Shown here one piece after another: positions 25,628 through 34,520 of a DNA stretch of 64,000 bases; the first letter of the stretch is position 1, and each line of letters begins with the position of its first letter. The notes beneath the pieces are model-generated. The model saw only the letters and a program-made list of their open reading frames with translations. It had not been told where the DNA came from and did no database searches. The position numbers and the translations under genes are program-made. Location: contig NZ_KB891902.1 in assembly GCF_000373585.1 (NCBI RefSeq), forward strand, positions 1 through 64,000. Reading direction: 5' to 3'. The DNA is from Streptomyces sp. MspMP-M5. GTDB lineage: Bacteria; Actinomycetota; Actinomycetes; Streptomycetales; Streptomycetaceae.

Positions 25628-27541
25628 TCACCGATGGCCCAGGTGGAGCTGGAGTCGTGGCAGGGCAGGGCCGGTGCCAGTGGCTGCTGCGGGGGGCGTT
25701 CCTCCTGTGGTGGTCGAGGGCGGTGGCCGTCGGATGGTGGCGGCTTCATCCGTCAGCATCAAGGCCATGAGCAGGCCGGCGGAGCGTTCGCTGAGTGCCT
25801 GTGCCGCGGGTAGCAGCCGGTGACGCTGCTGGGCCGGCAGGGACAGGGCCACACAGGTGGCGTGTCCGGGGATGCCCAGGGGGAAGGCGGCGCAGACTTC
25901 GCGGTCGGAGTATTCCAACAGGTCGAACTGGGCGGCGTGGGGTCCATGGCCGTCGAGTGCCTCGAAGAGTGCGCGGGGGTTGGTGATGGTGCGGCTGGTG
26001 AGCTTGATGGGCCGGTGGCGGGCCAGATGGTTCATGCGGTCGTCGAAGTCGAGTTGGGCAAGCAGGCTCTTGCCGACGGCGCTGGCGTGGGCGGTGTCGC
26101 GGAAGGCGACCCACTCGGTGACCGGGGGCGCCTGGGGCCCGTACGCGGTGTGGAGCACGTTGACGTCGCCCTCGGCGTAGTCGCTGACGTAGACGGCGGC
26201 GCCGAGGTGGTCCCGCAGTCCGGTGAGGGTCTGCTGAAGCAGCTGTGCGCGTCGCTCGGGGCGTCGGGTCATCTCCATCAAGGGGCCGGGGAGGTGGACG
26301 CCGGCGACCGTGGAGATCAGCTGCTGGCCCCGCAACCAGTGCAGCAGCCAGGCAACCGGCCCCAACGCAAGCCCACTTCGGCGTGCCAGATCCCGGGTGG
26401 TGATCCCGTCGGCGCCATCCACGAGGTAGAGGACGTCCAGCGCTCGGGCGGCGGCCTTCCACTGCTGAGGGGTGTCGGTGTACACCACGGTCCGGCGGGC
26501 CATTTCGGTCAGAACCGCCGGGCGCAGCGCGTTCGCCGACCACCACGGATCGCGCCCGCGCGTCCCGTCCGCTGCTGCGTTGGAGGCGTGGGGAACGGGG
26601 CCGGGCTGGCGCGGGGGCAGCGGAAGCAGCAATCCCGCACCGCGCAGCGCGGTGTAGCTGGGAGCCGGAGTGGGGGCGGGAGCGGGAGCCGGAGTGGCGG
26701 CGGGGCCGACGCACTCGCCGTGGGGACGCGACAGCCACGCGGGCGAAGACTCCAGCTGTGACTGTGACTGTGACTGTGACTGTGCCTGTGACTGCGACTC
26801 CGGCTCCGGCTCTGGCTCCGGCTCCGGCTCTGGCAGCGAAGGGTGTCCGCCCCGGCACCAAGGGTCGTCCCGGCGACTGGGCCCAGAGTGGGGCACGTGG
26901 ACGCGGCCCAGGCGGGGTGCGGGCACCGGAACGAGTCGGCCGGTGACTGCCGTCACCTGCCCGCTCGGCTCCGGGGTGTCGGAGGGCGCGGAGACGGGAT
27001 CGGCATCGACGTCGTGCGGCGTGCCAGGCACCGCTGGCCTGCCCATGCCTTCCCGGACTTCGTCGATGAACTGCGGGTCCTCGATGGCCACGGATGGTGT
27101 GGAGGTGGCCGTAGGGCCGGTCATGGTCTCCATCAACGTACAGGCGTCACCGTGGCCGTGCCGTGCGGCTTCAGCGACCAGGAACCGCACGTTTTCCCGC
27201 TCACCTCGCCTGCTGCCTGCCCGGGCGGCGAGGGCGGCCAGCCGGAACAGCGCCCCGGGGTGACCGGCCTCCGCGGCCGTGCCCAGCCACTCGGCAGCCG
27301 AGGTCAGCTCGCCACGAGCCAGCGCCTTCGAGCCCAGCCGATAAAGGGAGTTGGCGTGCGCCCGCTCCTCGGCGGTCAGTGCGTAGGCGGCGGCCAGCGG
27401 ACCGAAGTCCCCACACGGCCGGTCCCAGAAGTCGGGCGGACCGGCGAGCTGGGCCAGCAATGCTGCGAGCCCGGCCGGGACCACCGGCTCCGGGCGCCCC
27501 GCCCCGCCGCGGTGGCCGTCGTACCTGCTCACATCCCTCAC
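25628..27541 (-). CDS. TPR/Sel1-like domain fused to an IclR-type regulator, 637 aa
   Basis: This is an unusual fusion. Residues about 50-140 form helical TPR/Sel1-like repeats (LYRLGSKALARGELTSAAEW and following). Residues about 150-340 are low-complexity, with PEPEPEPEPE and SQSQ runs. Residues about 350-600 form an IclR regulator: helix-turn-helix (ALDVLYLVDGADGITTRDLA) plus effector domain (VAFRDTAHASAVGKSLLAQL and FPLGIPGHATCVALSLP). The sigma gene upstream ends inside its GTG start (4-nt overlap), so both are translated together. The TPR part may contact a partner protein, perhaps that sigma factor. The repeat-coded middle may vary in length. Confidence 0.85.
   Translation of the reverse strand: MRDVSRYDGHRGGAGRPEPVVPAGLAALLAQLAGPPDFWDRPCGDFGPLAAAYALTAEERAHANSLYRLGSKALARGELTSAAEWLGTAAEAGHPGALFRLAALAARAGSRRGERENVRFLVAEAARHGHGDACTLMETMTGPTATSTPSVAIEDPQFIDEVREGMGRPAVPGTPHDVDADPVSAPSDTPEPSGQVTAVTGRLVPVPAPRLGRVHVPHSGPSRRDDPWCRGGHPSLPEPEPEPEPEPESQSQAQSQSQSQSQLESSPAWLSRPHGECVGPAATPAPAPAPTPAPSYTALRGAGLLLPLPPRQPGPVPHASNAAADGTRGRDPWWSANALRPAVLTEMARRTVVYTDTPQQWKAAARALDVLYLVDGADGITTRDLARRSGLALGPVAWLLHWLRGQQLISTVAGVHLPGPLMEMTRRPERRAQLLQQTLTGLRDHLGAAVYVSDYAEGDVNVLHTAYGPQAPPVTEWVAFRDTAHASAVGKSLLAQLDFDDRMNHLARHRPIKLTSRTITNPRALFEALDGHGPHAAQFDLLEYSDREVCAAFPLGIPGHATCVALSLPAQQRHRLLPAAQALSERSAGLLMALMLTDEAATIRRPPPSTTTGGTPPAAATGTGPALPRLQLHLGHR
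26757..26832. repeat. in-frame hexanucleotide repeats inside the TPR-IclR gene
   Basis: About five TGTGAC-type hexamers are followed by GGCTCC/GGCTCT hexamers. They encode Ser/Gln then Pro/Glu dipeptides. Because the unit is 6 bp, gain or loss of copies would keep the frame and only change linker length. Confidence 0.85.
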
Positions 27542-28149
27542 CTGTCCCTCACCCCGTGCTGCTTCTGCTTGCGGTGCCCAGACCGAATATGCCCGGCGAG
27601 CATGCTCCTTAGTTGTGAAACGGCCTTGTTCCGCATTTTGTGGAGCTGGCGTGCGGAAATACCGAGCACGAGTGCGATCTCCACATCACTGAGCCCCTGG
27701 CTCTGCAGATCCACCACCTTCTGCTGCAGGCTCCTGGGCATCTCCTCGATCGCCGGCCGCACCAGCTCGTGCAGCACCCGGTCCGCCTCCTGCGCCACCC
27801 GCCGCTCCGGCACCGCGTCCAGACCGTCGCTGGCCAACAGCACCAACCGCTTCCTCTGCAACTCCGTACGGAAGCGGTCGAGGGCCAGGTTGCGGGTCGC
27901 CCGCTGCAGATACGCCATCACGTTCGTCTCCGGCGCCAGCCCGCCACCTGCCGCCTTCGACCCCACCCGCAAATACGCCTCCTGCGCGATGTCCTGACAC
28001 GCAGCCAGCGAGAGCTCCTGGAACTCCCGCCGCAGCGCATAAGGCTGCCTGGCCATGAAGTCCGGGTAGCACTCCAACAGCCGCTGAGCCACCTCCCCAC
28101 CCATAACCGCCGCCTCTGTGCGCAGGCCGTCGCCTACCACGGTCCCCAC
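27538..28149 (-). CDS. sigma-70 family factor (ECF-like)
   Basis: This is a sigma factor of about 200 aa. Region 2 is visible as SLAACQDIAQEAYLRVGSKA, then VMAYLQRATRNLALDRFRTE. Region 4 reads LQSQGLSDVEIALVLGISAR, then QLHKMRNKAVSQLRSML. No anti-sigma gene is adjacent. Its stop overlaps the start of the TPR-IclR gene (GTGA) and its own start lies inside the end of the small-protein gene upstream, giving a tightly coupled three-gene unit. GTG at 28149 and ATG at 28104 are both possible; the ATG has GAGG about 10 nt upstream. Regulation by the TPR-IclR protein, instead of a classical anti-sigma factor, is an inference. Confidence 0.85.
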   Translation of the reverse strand: MGTVVGDGLRTEAAVMGGEVAQRLLECYPDFMARQPYALRREFQELSLAACQDIAQEAYLRVGSKAAGGGLAPETNVMAYLQRATRNLALDRFRTELQRKRLVLLASDGLDAVPERRVAQEADRVLHELVRPAIEEMPRSLQQKVVDLQSQGLSDVEIALVLGISARQLHKMRNKAVSQLRSMLAGHIRSGHRKQKQHGVRDR

Positions 28150-28451
28150 TCCTCACCCGCCATGCCACCGCCCGGGACGACCTCGACGGTCACCACCACC
28201 TGCAATGGCACGGATACCGGCGGCGGGGTCGCGACGCCCACCCGCACCACCAAGGGCCCGCCGTCGCACCGACATTTCTCACGCCATTTCGCATGTCGCT
28301 TCTCAAGCCCACCTCGCCCACCGGCAGTTCGTGACCCACCGGGGCCGCCTCCGCCAGGGACGCGCTCCCAGCAAAGACGCAGCACGACGCCCAGCGCGTG
28401 TACCGCGCTCACGACGGCCGGGAGGTATCCGGTCCATTCCAGCGAAGTCAT
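28134..28451 (-). CDS. small protein with N-terminal hydrophobic helix, 105 aa
   Basis: The protein is not recognised. ATG at 28451 has GAGGGAG 9 nt upstream. Residues 1-30 (MTSLEWTGYLPAVVSAVHAL) look like a membrane helix. A Gly/Arg-rich basic segment follows, then a hydrophobic beta-like C-terminal third. It is the first gene of the coupled unit with the sigma factor (16-nt overlap). A membrane-associated partner of that sigma factor is possible but no zinc-finger or anti-sigma motif is seen. Part of its coding sequence is low-complexity, so a chance frame cannot be excluded. Confidence 0.5.
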   Translation of the reverse strand: MTSLEWTGYLPAVVSAVHALGVVLRLCWERVPGGGGPGGSRTAGGRGGLEKRHAKWREKCRCDGGPLVVRVGVATPPPVSVPLQVVVTVEVVPGGGMAGEEWGPW

Positions 28452-28894
28452 GAGTGGTTCTCCCTCGATCGGGCCCGGACGCGGTGTGCGTCCTCGCTTT
28501 CCCGACGAACCCAGGGGCCCACTTCTCCCTCCAACCTCCCACCAATCAGCCGAACGGGTGACGAGATCCGCGCCGGACGCCCGTCGAGCCGGAGGCCGAC
28601 TCGTCCGGCCCGCACCTCCCGCACCGTCCGCATGGCCCGCACTTCCGGCACGCCCCGAATCGCCCGTAGCAGACGAACGCCCCTATATATGCAACAGAAG
28701 CGCCCTGCTCGGTGCCGGCGCGCGTAACGACGCAACCGGCCCCGAACTGTCCGGTCCCAGGCACTCCGCTTCAGCTCCACCACGGTGCGCGGGCGGGCGC
28801 AGCTCATCCCGGCAGCACTGCAAGCGTCAACCGCCAGGCGCTTCGGTTCCCGCCATGCCCTCCAGGACGTTGTCACGGTCGTGAGCAGGCGTGG
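28452..28894. other. intergenic region, probable promoter of the regulatory operon
   Basis: About 440 nt. An A/T-rich island at about 28680-28700 (CTATATATGC) stands out in the GC-rich background and is a plausible promoter element for the minus-strand operon starting at 28451. No gene was supported. Confidence 0.4.
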
Positions 28895-30064
28895 TCAGAG
28901 CGTGATCCGCAGGACGCGAGGGGAACGGACTGCCGGTTCGGGTAGCCGAAGGGGAGTGCGGCCCGGCGTGATGCTCCCCAGGAGAGTCGCATGGCGGGCG
29001 CCCGTGCTTGAGGGGATCGTGCCGGGCAGTCCGTGGAAGGTGAGGAATCCCAGGATGGCGAAGGCAAGGGCTTCCTTCGCGTCGGAGGGCAGTCCGAAGT
29101 CGTCGCTTGGACGCATCCGCACGTGGGGGAGTTCCTCGGCGATCATCCGCATGAGCGTCGGGTTGTGGGCACCGCCTCCGGAGACGACGAGGTCGGTGAC
29201 GCGCTCGTTCCGGCAGGCGTCGGCCACGGTGATCGCGGTCAGGCGCGCCAGGGTGGCCAGCACATCGTCGGCGTCGAGCCCTGGCGTCGCGTGCAGCGCC
29301 TGCTGCAGGTAGGGCAGATGGAAGTGTTCCTTGCCGGTGCTCTTGGGTGCGGGCCGGCGGTAGTACGGGTCGGCCAGGAGGCGGCGGAGCAGGTCGGGAC
29401 TGGTTCGGCCGGCGGCGGCTCTGCGTCCGTCCTGGTCGTAGCGTGCTGCCCCGTTGGTGAAGTGGCGGACGGCGGCGTCCAGGAGGGCATTGGCGGGGCC
29501 GGTGTCGAATGCCAGCGGCTCGGTGCCGGGGGCGACGATGGTGATGTTGGCGATGCCTCCGAGATTGAGGGCCGCCGGCGTACCGGGCAGCGCACCCAGC
29601 AGCAGGCTGTCGATCATGCTGACCAGCGGGGCGCCCTGTCCACCGGCGGCGACGTCTTTGCTGCGCAGGTCGGAGACGACGGGGAGCCCGGTTCGCTCGG
29701 CGATCCAGGCAGGTTGGCCGAGTTGGAGCGTGCCGCGGACGCTGTCGTTGGCAACCCAGTGGTAGAGGGTCTGGCCGTGCGAGACGACGAGGCCGGCGGC
29801 GTCGGCGCACAACTCGTGCAGGGCCCGTTCGGCAACGGCGGCGAAGGCCCGTCCGATGCCGGTATCCAGAGCGCAGATGGCCTGCACGGTCGTGGCGGCC
29901 GGGGGCAGGGTGTTGGCGATGAGGTTCCGCAGATCGTCGGGGTAGGGGGCGGAAAGATGTCCGAGCGGGCGCAGGTGCAGGGTGTCGCCGTCGAGGACGA
30001 GTTCAGCGGCGGCGGCGTCGATGGCGTCGTAGGAGGTCCCTGACATCAGCCCGATCACGCGCAT
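28895..30064 (-). CDS. anmK: anhydro-N-acetylmuramic acid kinase
   Basis: The 389-aa AnmK phosphorylates 1,6-anhydro-MurNAc released from cell-wall turnover, giving MurNAc-6-phosphate for recycling. The start MRVIGLMSGTSYDAIDAA is the family signature, and ATG at 30064 is chosen for it although no strong ribosome site precedes. Further motifs are TLYHWV, LNLGGIANITIVAPG, FDTGPANALLDAAV and VSGGGAHNPTLM near the C-terminus. The ATP and sugar sites thus look complete. It lies 262 nt downstream of an MFS gene on the same strand. No MurQ etherase gene is close. Confidence 0.95.
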   Translation of the reverse strand: MRVIGLMSGTSYDAIDAAAAELVLDGDTLHLRPLGHLSAPYPDDLRNLIANTLPPAATTVQAICALDTGIGRAFAAVAERALHELCADAAGLVVSHGQTLYHWVANDSVRGTLQLGQPAWIAERTGLPVVSDLRSKDVAAGGQGAPLVSMIDSLLLGALPGTPAALNLGGIANITIVAPGTEPLAFDTGPANALLDAAVRHFTNGAARYDQDGRRAAAGRTSPDLLRRLLADPYYRRPAPKSTGKEHFHLPYLQQALHATPGLDADDVLATLARLTAITVADACRNERVTDLVVSGGGAHNPTLMRMIAEELPHVRMRPSDDFGLPSDAKEALAFAILGFLTFHGLPGTIPSSTGARHATLLGSITPGRTPLRLPEPAVRSPRVLRITL

Positions 30065-30326
30065 GGCATCGTCGGGTAGGTCGGTTGCACGGTCGTGGTG
30101 GGAGGGAGGCACGGTTCCTTCCCGGGGCTGCTGGCGGGGGAGGGGGAGAGGCAAACTTTACCGGCGCGGCCTCCGTCCGGAGACGGCACACGTCGGAGTG
30201 CTGCTCGTGGACATCGAAGCCGGCCTGGTGATCCGGGACGGCGATCGCGTGGTCCGGCACTGCTCCGATCTGGTGGATGATCTCCACCATGGCGGAGATG
30301 ATCACGGCTTTTCCACCAACCGGGGC
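30065..30326. other. gap between anmK and the MFS gene
   Basis: 262 nt. A minus-strand open frame enters it (MIISAMVEIIHQIGAV from 30305) and reads protein-like for about 50 residues before becoming Pro/Arg-rich and overlapping anmK. It may be a gene remnant. Nothing firm. Confidence 0.35.
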
Positions 30327-31556
30327 TTATGCACGGGGCGTTCGCCCGTAAGGCAGTAGTCGTTCGCAAAGGAGTACTACGCAGGCTCCGACGGTCAGCA
30401 GGCTGCCGGTGAGGAAGGTGCTCCGCACGTCGGCCAGTGTAAGGATCAGTGCCCCGAGCGCGGCGCCCGCTGCGATGCCGGCGTTGTAGACACCGGAGTT
30501 GGCCGCCAGGGCGATGTCCGTGCGGCCCGGTGCACACTCCAGCATGGCGTTCTGGGTGGTCATGAACACCGGCCCGAGCGCGCCGCCCATCAGAGCCAGG
30601 AACGCCACCGCTGCCACCGGTTCGCTGCCTGCCGCGTACAGGCCGAACATGCCCACCGCCTGCGTGGCCACGGCGGCGACCAGTGCGGCGCGGGGAAAGC
30701 GGTCCAGCAGCGCTCCGGTGATGCTCACCCCGGCCAGGCACGCAACACCGAACACCACGAACAGGGCGCTGACGATGCTTGGCGAGAATCCGCTCACATC
30801 GCCCAGTAACGTCGAGATGTAGGTGTATCCCGTGAACGCCCCGGTGGCCGACAGGGCCCCACCTGTCAGCACTGTTGCGAACCGGCGGGTGTTGGGGCTC
30901 GTTCCGTAGGCGGCAGGTTCTTCTTCCGGGCGAGAGGTTGGCAGCAGTGCGGCGGTCGTCACCCAGGAGATGCACCCCGCGGCCGCGAGCATGGCGACGG
31001 GTACCCGCCAGTCGCTGTGCTGGCCGAGCCAGGTCCCGGCGGGAACACCGAGCACGAGAGCGAGCGAACCGGCGACGGACAGCGCCCCGACCACCCGCCC
31101 GCGGAGCCGCGGCGTGAACAGGCCCACCGCGACCGGCCCCAGCACGGCCCAGAAGAGCGCCTGGGCGAGCGCGGTCAGCAGCCGCGCGGCAAGGAACAAC
31201 CAGTAGGAGTTCGCCGACGCCGCCACCAGACTGGACACGACGAGCGTGCCGAGGAGTCCGGTGAGCACATGACGTCGGGGCACCGCACGCACGACGTGGG
31301 CCAGCGGTACAGAGGCGAGGGCCACAGTCAGGCCGTAACCGGTGACCAGGAGACCCACCGCAGACTGGGACACCCGCAGGCTTCGGGAGATGAGCTCCAG
31401 GAGGCCGACCGGCAGGTTCTCCGCCGTGTTGAAGGTGAAGGCGGCCAGCATCAGGGCGACGAGTACCGCCGGACCGTGCCAGGCAGCCGGTGGCCGAGTG
31501 CGCACGCGGACTCTTCCTGCCCTCGCCGGTTGCGCCTCTTCCGCGGCCTCATCCAT
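30327..31556 (-). CDS. MFS transporter (arabinose/drug efflux AraJ-like)
   Basis: The 409-aa protein has about 12 membrane segments. Family features include FNTAENLPVGLLELIS in helix 1, the loop VVRAVPRRHVLTGLL, and FWAVLGPVAVGLFTPRLRGR in the middle of the N-terminal half. Such proteins (YdhP/AraJ group, DHA1) export sugars or drugs. GAGG lies 7 nt before the ATG. The substrate cannot be told. The upstream region to 31869 is poor in genes. Confidence 0.9.
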   Translation of the reverse strand: MDEAAEEAQPARAGRVRVRTRPPAAWHGPAVLVALMLAAFTFNTAENLPVGLLELISRSLRVSQSAVGLLVTGYGLTVALASVPLAHVVRAVPRRHVLTGLLGTLVVSSLVAASANSYWLFLAARLLTALAQALFWAVLGPVAVGLFTPRLRGRVVGALSVAGSLALVLGVPAGTWLGQHSDWRVPVAMLAAAGCISWVTTAALLPTSRPEEEPAAYGTSPNTRRFATVLTGGALSATGAFTGYTYISTLLGDVSGFSPSIVSALFVVFGVACLAGVSITGALLDRFPRAALVAAVATQAVGMFGLYAAGSEPVAAVAFLALMGGALGPVFMTTQNAMLECAPGRTDIALAANSGVYNAGIAAGAALGALILTLADVRSTFLTGSLLTVGACVVLLCERLLPYGRTPRA

Positions 31557-31869
31557 GGAGGTACCTCATCGGGCTCACCGGCCCTGCCGCAACCCAATTC
31601 CTCTGCCGGGTGGGGCTCAGGGGGCAAGTATGACTTGGCGGGTTGGCGGAAGTGCTCCGGCTCCGCTTGATCTGGCACGACGCTGACATCGCACGCCAGG
31701 CACTGGCTGATGTCGTCGTGGACGCGGAGAGTGGACTCAGCTGCTTCGACGACATCGTGCGGCTCCTCACGCGCACAGGTGCCACCGTGATCCTGCGGTA
31801 GCCGAGCCGAGCGCGGGCACGCCCGGGGCCGGCGGGCGGCCCCGGGCGGGCGAGTTGCGCATCAGGTGG
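31557..31869. other. gap with a small possible frame (31652-31801, plus)
   Basis: About 310 nt. A 49-codon plus-strand frame from a GTG at 31652 reads LIWHDADIARQALADVVVDA and ends TGATVILR. It looks protein-like but has no good ribosome site and may be the 3' remnant of a deleted gene. No other feature seen. Confidence 0.3.
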
Positions 31870-33591
31870 TTACGGCGCCATCTCGTAGGCCCCGGCCAGC
31901 GCCTCGACGCGCTGCCAGACACGGGCGGAGCGGGCCTCGTCGGTGACCGGGCGGCGGACCGCGCCCAGTGCCCAGCGCTGCTGGTCCTCGGTGGCGGAGT
32001 CCTTGCCGTGCAGTTCGACGGCGTGCGCGGAGAAGTCGCGGACGAGCACGGCGAACAGCTCGTCCAGGACGTCGGTTTCCAGTCCGGTCAGCTGCGCCTG
32101 CTCCAGGATCAGCTGGCCGTGCACGACCAGTGCGAAGAGCTGGCCGACGGCGAGGAGCAGGTCGAGGTCGCGGCTCTGCTTCTCGTCGGGGGCGGCGGTG
32201 GTGACGAACTCGCAGAGCGCGTCGGCCTGTTCGCGGAAGCGGGCGACGTTGGGCACCTCGGCGTAGCGGTCGTAGGCGGTGCGCCAGTCATGGAATCGGA
32301 TGGCGCCCAGTCCGCGCGCGGGCCCCTGCTGGAAGAGGAACGCGTCGTCGGTCGCGTCGAGGCGGGTGGGCACCGGCGCGTACTCGGCCGGGTTCAGCAG
32401 GTGGTTGCCCATGAACTTCAGGATCAGGGCGAGGTTGACGTGGACCGTTCCCTCCAGCTTCGGCAGACCCCGGATCTCGGTGGCCGCCTGGGCGAAGTAG
32501 GTGTCCTTCTCGAAGCCCTTGGCGGCGATCACGTCCCACATCAGGTCGATGACCTTCTCGCCCTCGGTGGTCACCTTCATCTTCGTCATGGGGTTGAAGA
32601 GCAGGTAGCGACGGTCCTCGGGGCCGGCGGAGCGGAAGTAGTCGACCGCGCGGTCGCTGAACAGCTTCATCCCCACGAGACGGACGTAGGCGTCGGTCAG
32701 CTCGCGGCGCACGTGCGGGAAGGCGGTGACCGGCCGGCCGTAGAGGATGCGGTTCTGCGCATGGGTGACAGCCTCGTACATCGCGTGCTCGCAGATGCCG
32801 ATGGCGCCGGTGCAGAGGTTGAACTTGCCGACGTTGACGGTGTTGAGGGCGGCGTCGAAGGCGGCGCGGCCGGTGTGCAGGATGTCGTCGGGGCCGACCG
32901 GGTAGTCCTCCAGACGGAACTCGCTGACGTACTTGGATGAGTCGACGACGTTCTTCACCAGGTGGTACGCCGGGTGGCGGCTGTCCGCGGCGAAGAAGAC
33001 ATAGCCGTCCGGGCCCTCGATGTCGGTGCGCCGGCCGAAGACGGAGACGAGCCCGGCGGCGTTGCCGTTGCCGATGTAGTACTTGGAGCCGCTGGCGCGG
33101 AAACCGCCCTCGCCGTCGGGCTCCAGCAGCATGTCGGTGGAGTAGATGTCGGCGCCGTGCGCCTTCTCCGACAGACCGAACGCGAACACCTCGCCCTGGT
33201 CGAGGAGTTCGGCCGCGCGGGCCCGGACAGTGGCGTTGTCGCTCTGCCAGACCGGGCCGAGCCCGAGGATGGTGACCTGCCAGGCATACCAGTAGTCGAG
33301 CCCGTAGAAGCCGAAGATCTCGTTCAGTGCGGCGATCCGGGCGGTGTCCCACCGCTTGTCCGGCTGCCCGTCGGCGGCCGAGGCCGGGGTCAGGAAGGTC
33401 GCGAACAGCTTCTCCTTCGCGGCGAACGCGAGGAACTCCGCCAGCCAGGCACGGGAGCGGTAGTCCTCGATGAGCTTGCGCTTGCCGCGCTCCTCGAACC
33501 AGTCGACGGTGGCGCGCAGCAGCCGTCGGGTCTCGGCGTCGAAGTGCGCCGGGTCGTAGGTGCGCGGGTTGAACAGCAGGGAATCCGCCAT
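31870..33591 (-). CDS. acyl-CoA dehydrogenase family protein
   Basis: The 573-aa FAD enzyme is larger than ordinary acyl-CoA dehydrogenases and similar in size to acyl-CoA oxidase-like members. Visible are FAFGLSEKAHGADIYSTDM (FAD/substrate loop), SGSKYYIGNGNAAG, VNVGKFNLCTGAIGICEHAM and the C-terminal four-helix domain, plus about 150 extra C-terminal residues. It would oxidise an acyl-CoA at alpha-beta; chain specificity is unknown. It lies 94 nt downstream of a PadR regulator gene in the same direction and is probably co-regulated through the palindrome upstream of that gene. An 8-bp tandem repeat lies between the two. Confidence 0.92.
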   Translation of the reverse strand: MADSLLFNPRTYDPAHFDAETRRLLRATVDWFEERGKRKLIEDYRSRAWLAEFLAFAAKEKLFATFLTPASAADGQPDKRWDTARIAALNEIFGFYGLDYWYAWQVTILGLGPVWQSDNATVRARAAELLDQGEVFAFGLSEKAHGADIYSTDMLLEPDGEGGFRASGSKYYIGNGNAAGLVSVFGRRTDIEGPDGYVFFAADSRHPAYHLVKNVVDSSKYVSEFRLEDYPVGPDDILHTGRAAFDAALNTVNVGKFNLCTGAIGICEHAMYEAVTHAQNRILYGRPVTAFPHVRRELTDAYVRLVGMKLFSDRAVDYFRSAGPEDRRYLLFNPMTKMKVTTEGEKVIDLMWDVIAAKGFEKDTYFAQAATEIRGLPKLEGTVHVNLALILKFMGNHLLNPAEYAPVPTRLDATDDAFLFQQGPARGLGAIRFHDWRTAYDRYAEVPNVARFREQADALCEFVTTAAPDEKQSRDLDLLLAVGQLFALVVHGQLILEQAQLTGLETDVLDELFAVLVRDFSAHAVELHGKDSATEDQQRWALGAVRRPVTDEARSARVWQRVEALAGAYEMAP

Positions 33592-33629
33592 GAGGGTCGC
33601 CTTTCCGGGCTGAGAGGTTCTTCGGTTGT

Positions 33630-33666
33630 GGGACTGCGGGACTGCGGGACTGCGGGACTGCGGGAC
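33630..33666. repeat. tandem GGGACTGC repeat
   Basis: Four complete copies plus a partial one lie between the PadR and acyl-CoA dehydrogenase genes. Copy number may vary by slippage; function unknown. Confidence 0.95.
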
Positions 33667-33685
33667 CGTGACGTCCGCCTGAGGT

Positions 33686-34243
33686 TCAGGGCGTGGGGCG
33701 GAGCCGGTGCAGGGTGGCGAGGACGTCGTCGAGCCAGGCGATCGTCATCCGCTCATAGGCGATTCCGCCGCGCAGCACGACGTGCTGGAGTTCCTGTCCG
33801 TCGTCGAGCGGGGCGTCGGCGGCGGGGCCGGTGAAGTCGCGCCGCTCACCCGCGAGATAGTGGGCGAGCTGGTCGGCATGTGCCTGGCGGTGCCGCTCGA
33901 CCTCGCGGATCAGGGCGGCCGGGTCGTCGAAGGCCGCGCCCCGGATCTTGACGGCGAGATCGTGCCGAACGCTCTCGGGCTCGACCGGTTCGTTGAGCCA
34001 CTGGGAGAGGGCGGCCCGGCCGGGGGGCGCGACGGAATACTCCTTCTTGTCCGGCCGGCCCTGCTGCGGCACGTCCCGTACGTCGATCCAGCCGTCCTGC
34101 TCCATCCGCTTGAGCACGCGATAGATCTGCTGGTGGGTGGCGGTCCAGAAGTAGCCGATGGACCGCTCGAAGCGCCGGGACAGCTCATAGCCGGACCCCG
34201 GCTTCTCCAGCAGGGACACGAGGATCGCGTGTTCGAGCGCCAT
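33686..34243 (-). CDS. PadR-family transcriptional regulator
   Basis: The 185-aa repressor-type regulator has an N-terminal winged helix (MALEHAILVSLLEKPGSGYE, then LSRRFERSIGYFWTATHQQI and YRVLKRMEQDGWI) and a C-terminal helical dimerisation domain with the Vir-like pattern (RHRQAHADQLAHYL). The GSGYEL and ATHQQIYR motifs are PadR hallmarks. A perfect 9+2+9 palindrome lies 13 nt upstream of its start, fitting autoregulation. The acyl-CoA dehydrogenase gene follows in the same direction and is probably part of the regulon. The inducer is unknown. Confidence 0.92.
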   Translation of the reverse strand: MALEHAILVSLLEKPGSGYELSRRFERSIGYFWTATHQQIYRVLKRMEQDGWIDVRDVPQQGRPDKKEYSVAPPGRAALSQWLNEPVEPESVRHDLAVKIRGAAFDDPAALIREVERHRQAHADQLAHYLAGERRDFTGPAADAPLDDGQELQHVVLRGGIAYERMTIAWLDDVLATLHRLRPTP

Positions 34244-34255
34244 GCCCCGATCCTG

Positions 34256-34275
34256 CTATGCAACGAGTTGCATAG
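34256..34275. promoter_or_regulatory. PadR-type operator palindrome
   Basis: CTATGCAAC-GA-GTTGCATAG is a perfect inverted repeat with 9-nt arms and a 2-nt centre, ending 13 nt from the PadR start. It resembles the ATGCAA...TTGCAT operators of PadR-family proteins. Confidence 0.8.
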
Positions 34276-34520
34276 ACAAGCGCTCCTGCCGGGGTGAGAC
34301 GCGGGTCACTCTGGTGGGGCGGGGCGGGGCGGGGCGGGACCGGGATGGCGTGGCACCCCGCCGCCGCATCGTCCCGCGCCTTGCCGTCCAGCCCGGCGCC
34401 GTCCGGCCCCGCGCCGCCCCGCGCGAATGCGCATATGCCTGCGACGCGAGCGCTCGCATTGCTGGTCGATCGCTGCGCTATCTTGTCTCGTGATTCGCGA
34501 TTCCCGCTTCTGGAGGCGGC

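Noticed and set aside
33592..33685. Tandem GGGACTGC repeat as a CRISPR-like array
   Set aside because: Eight-base units without spacers; a simple microsatellite.
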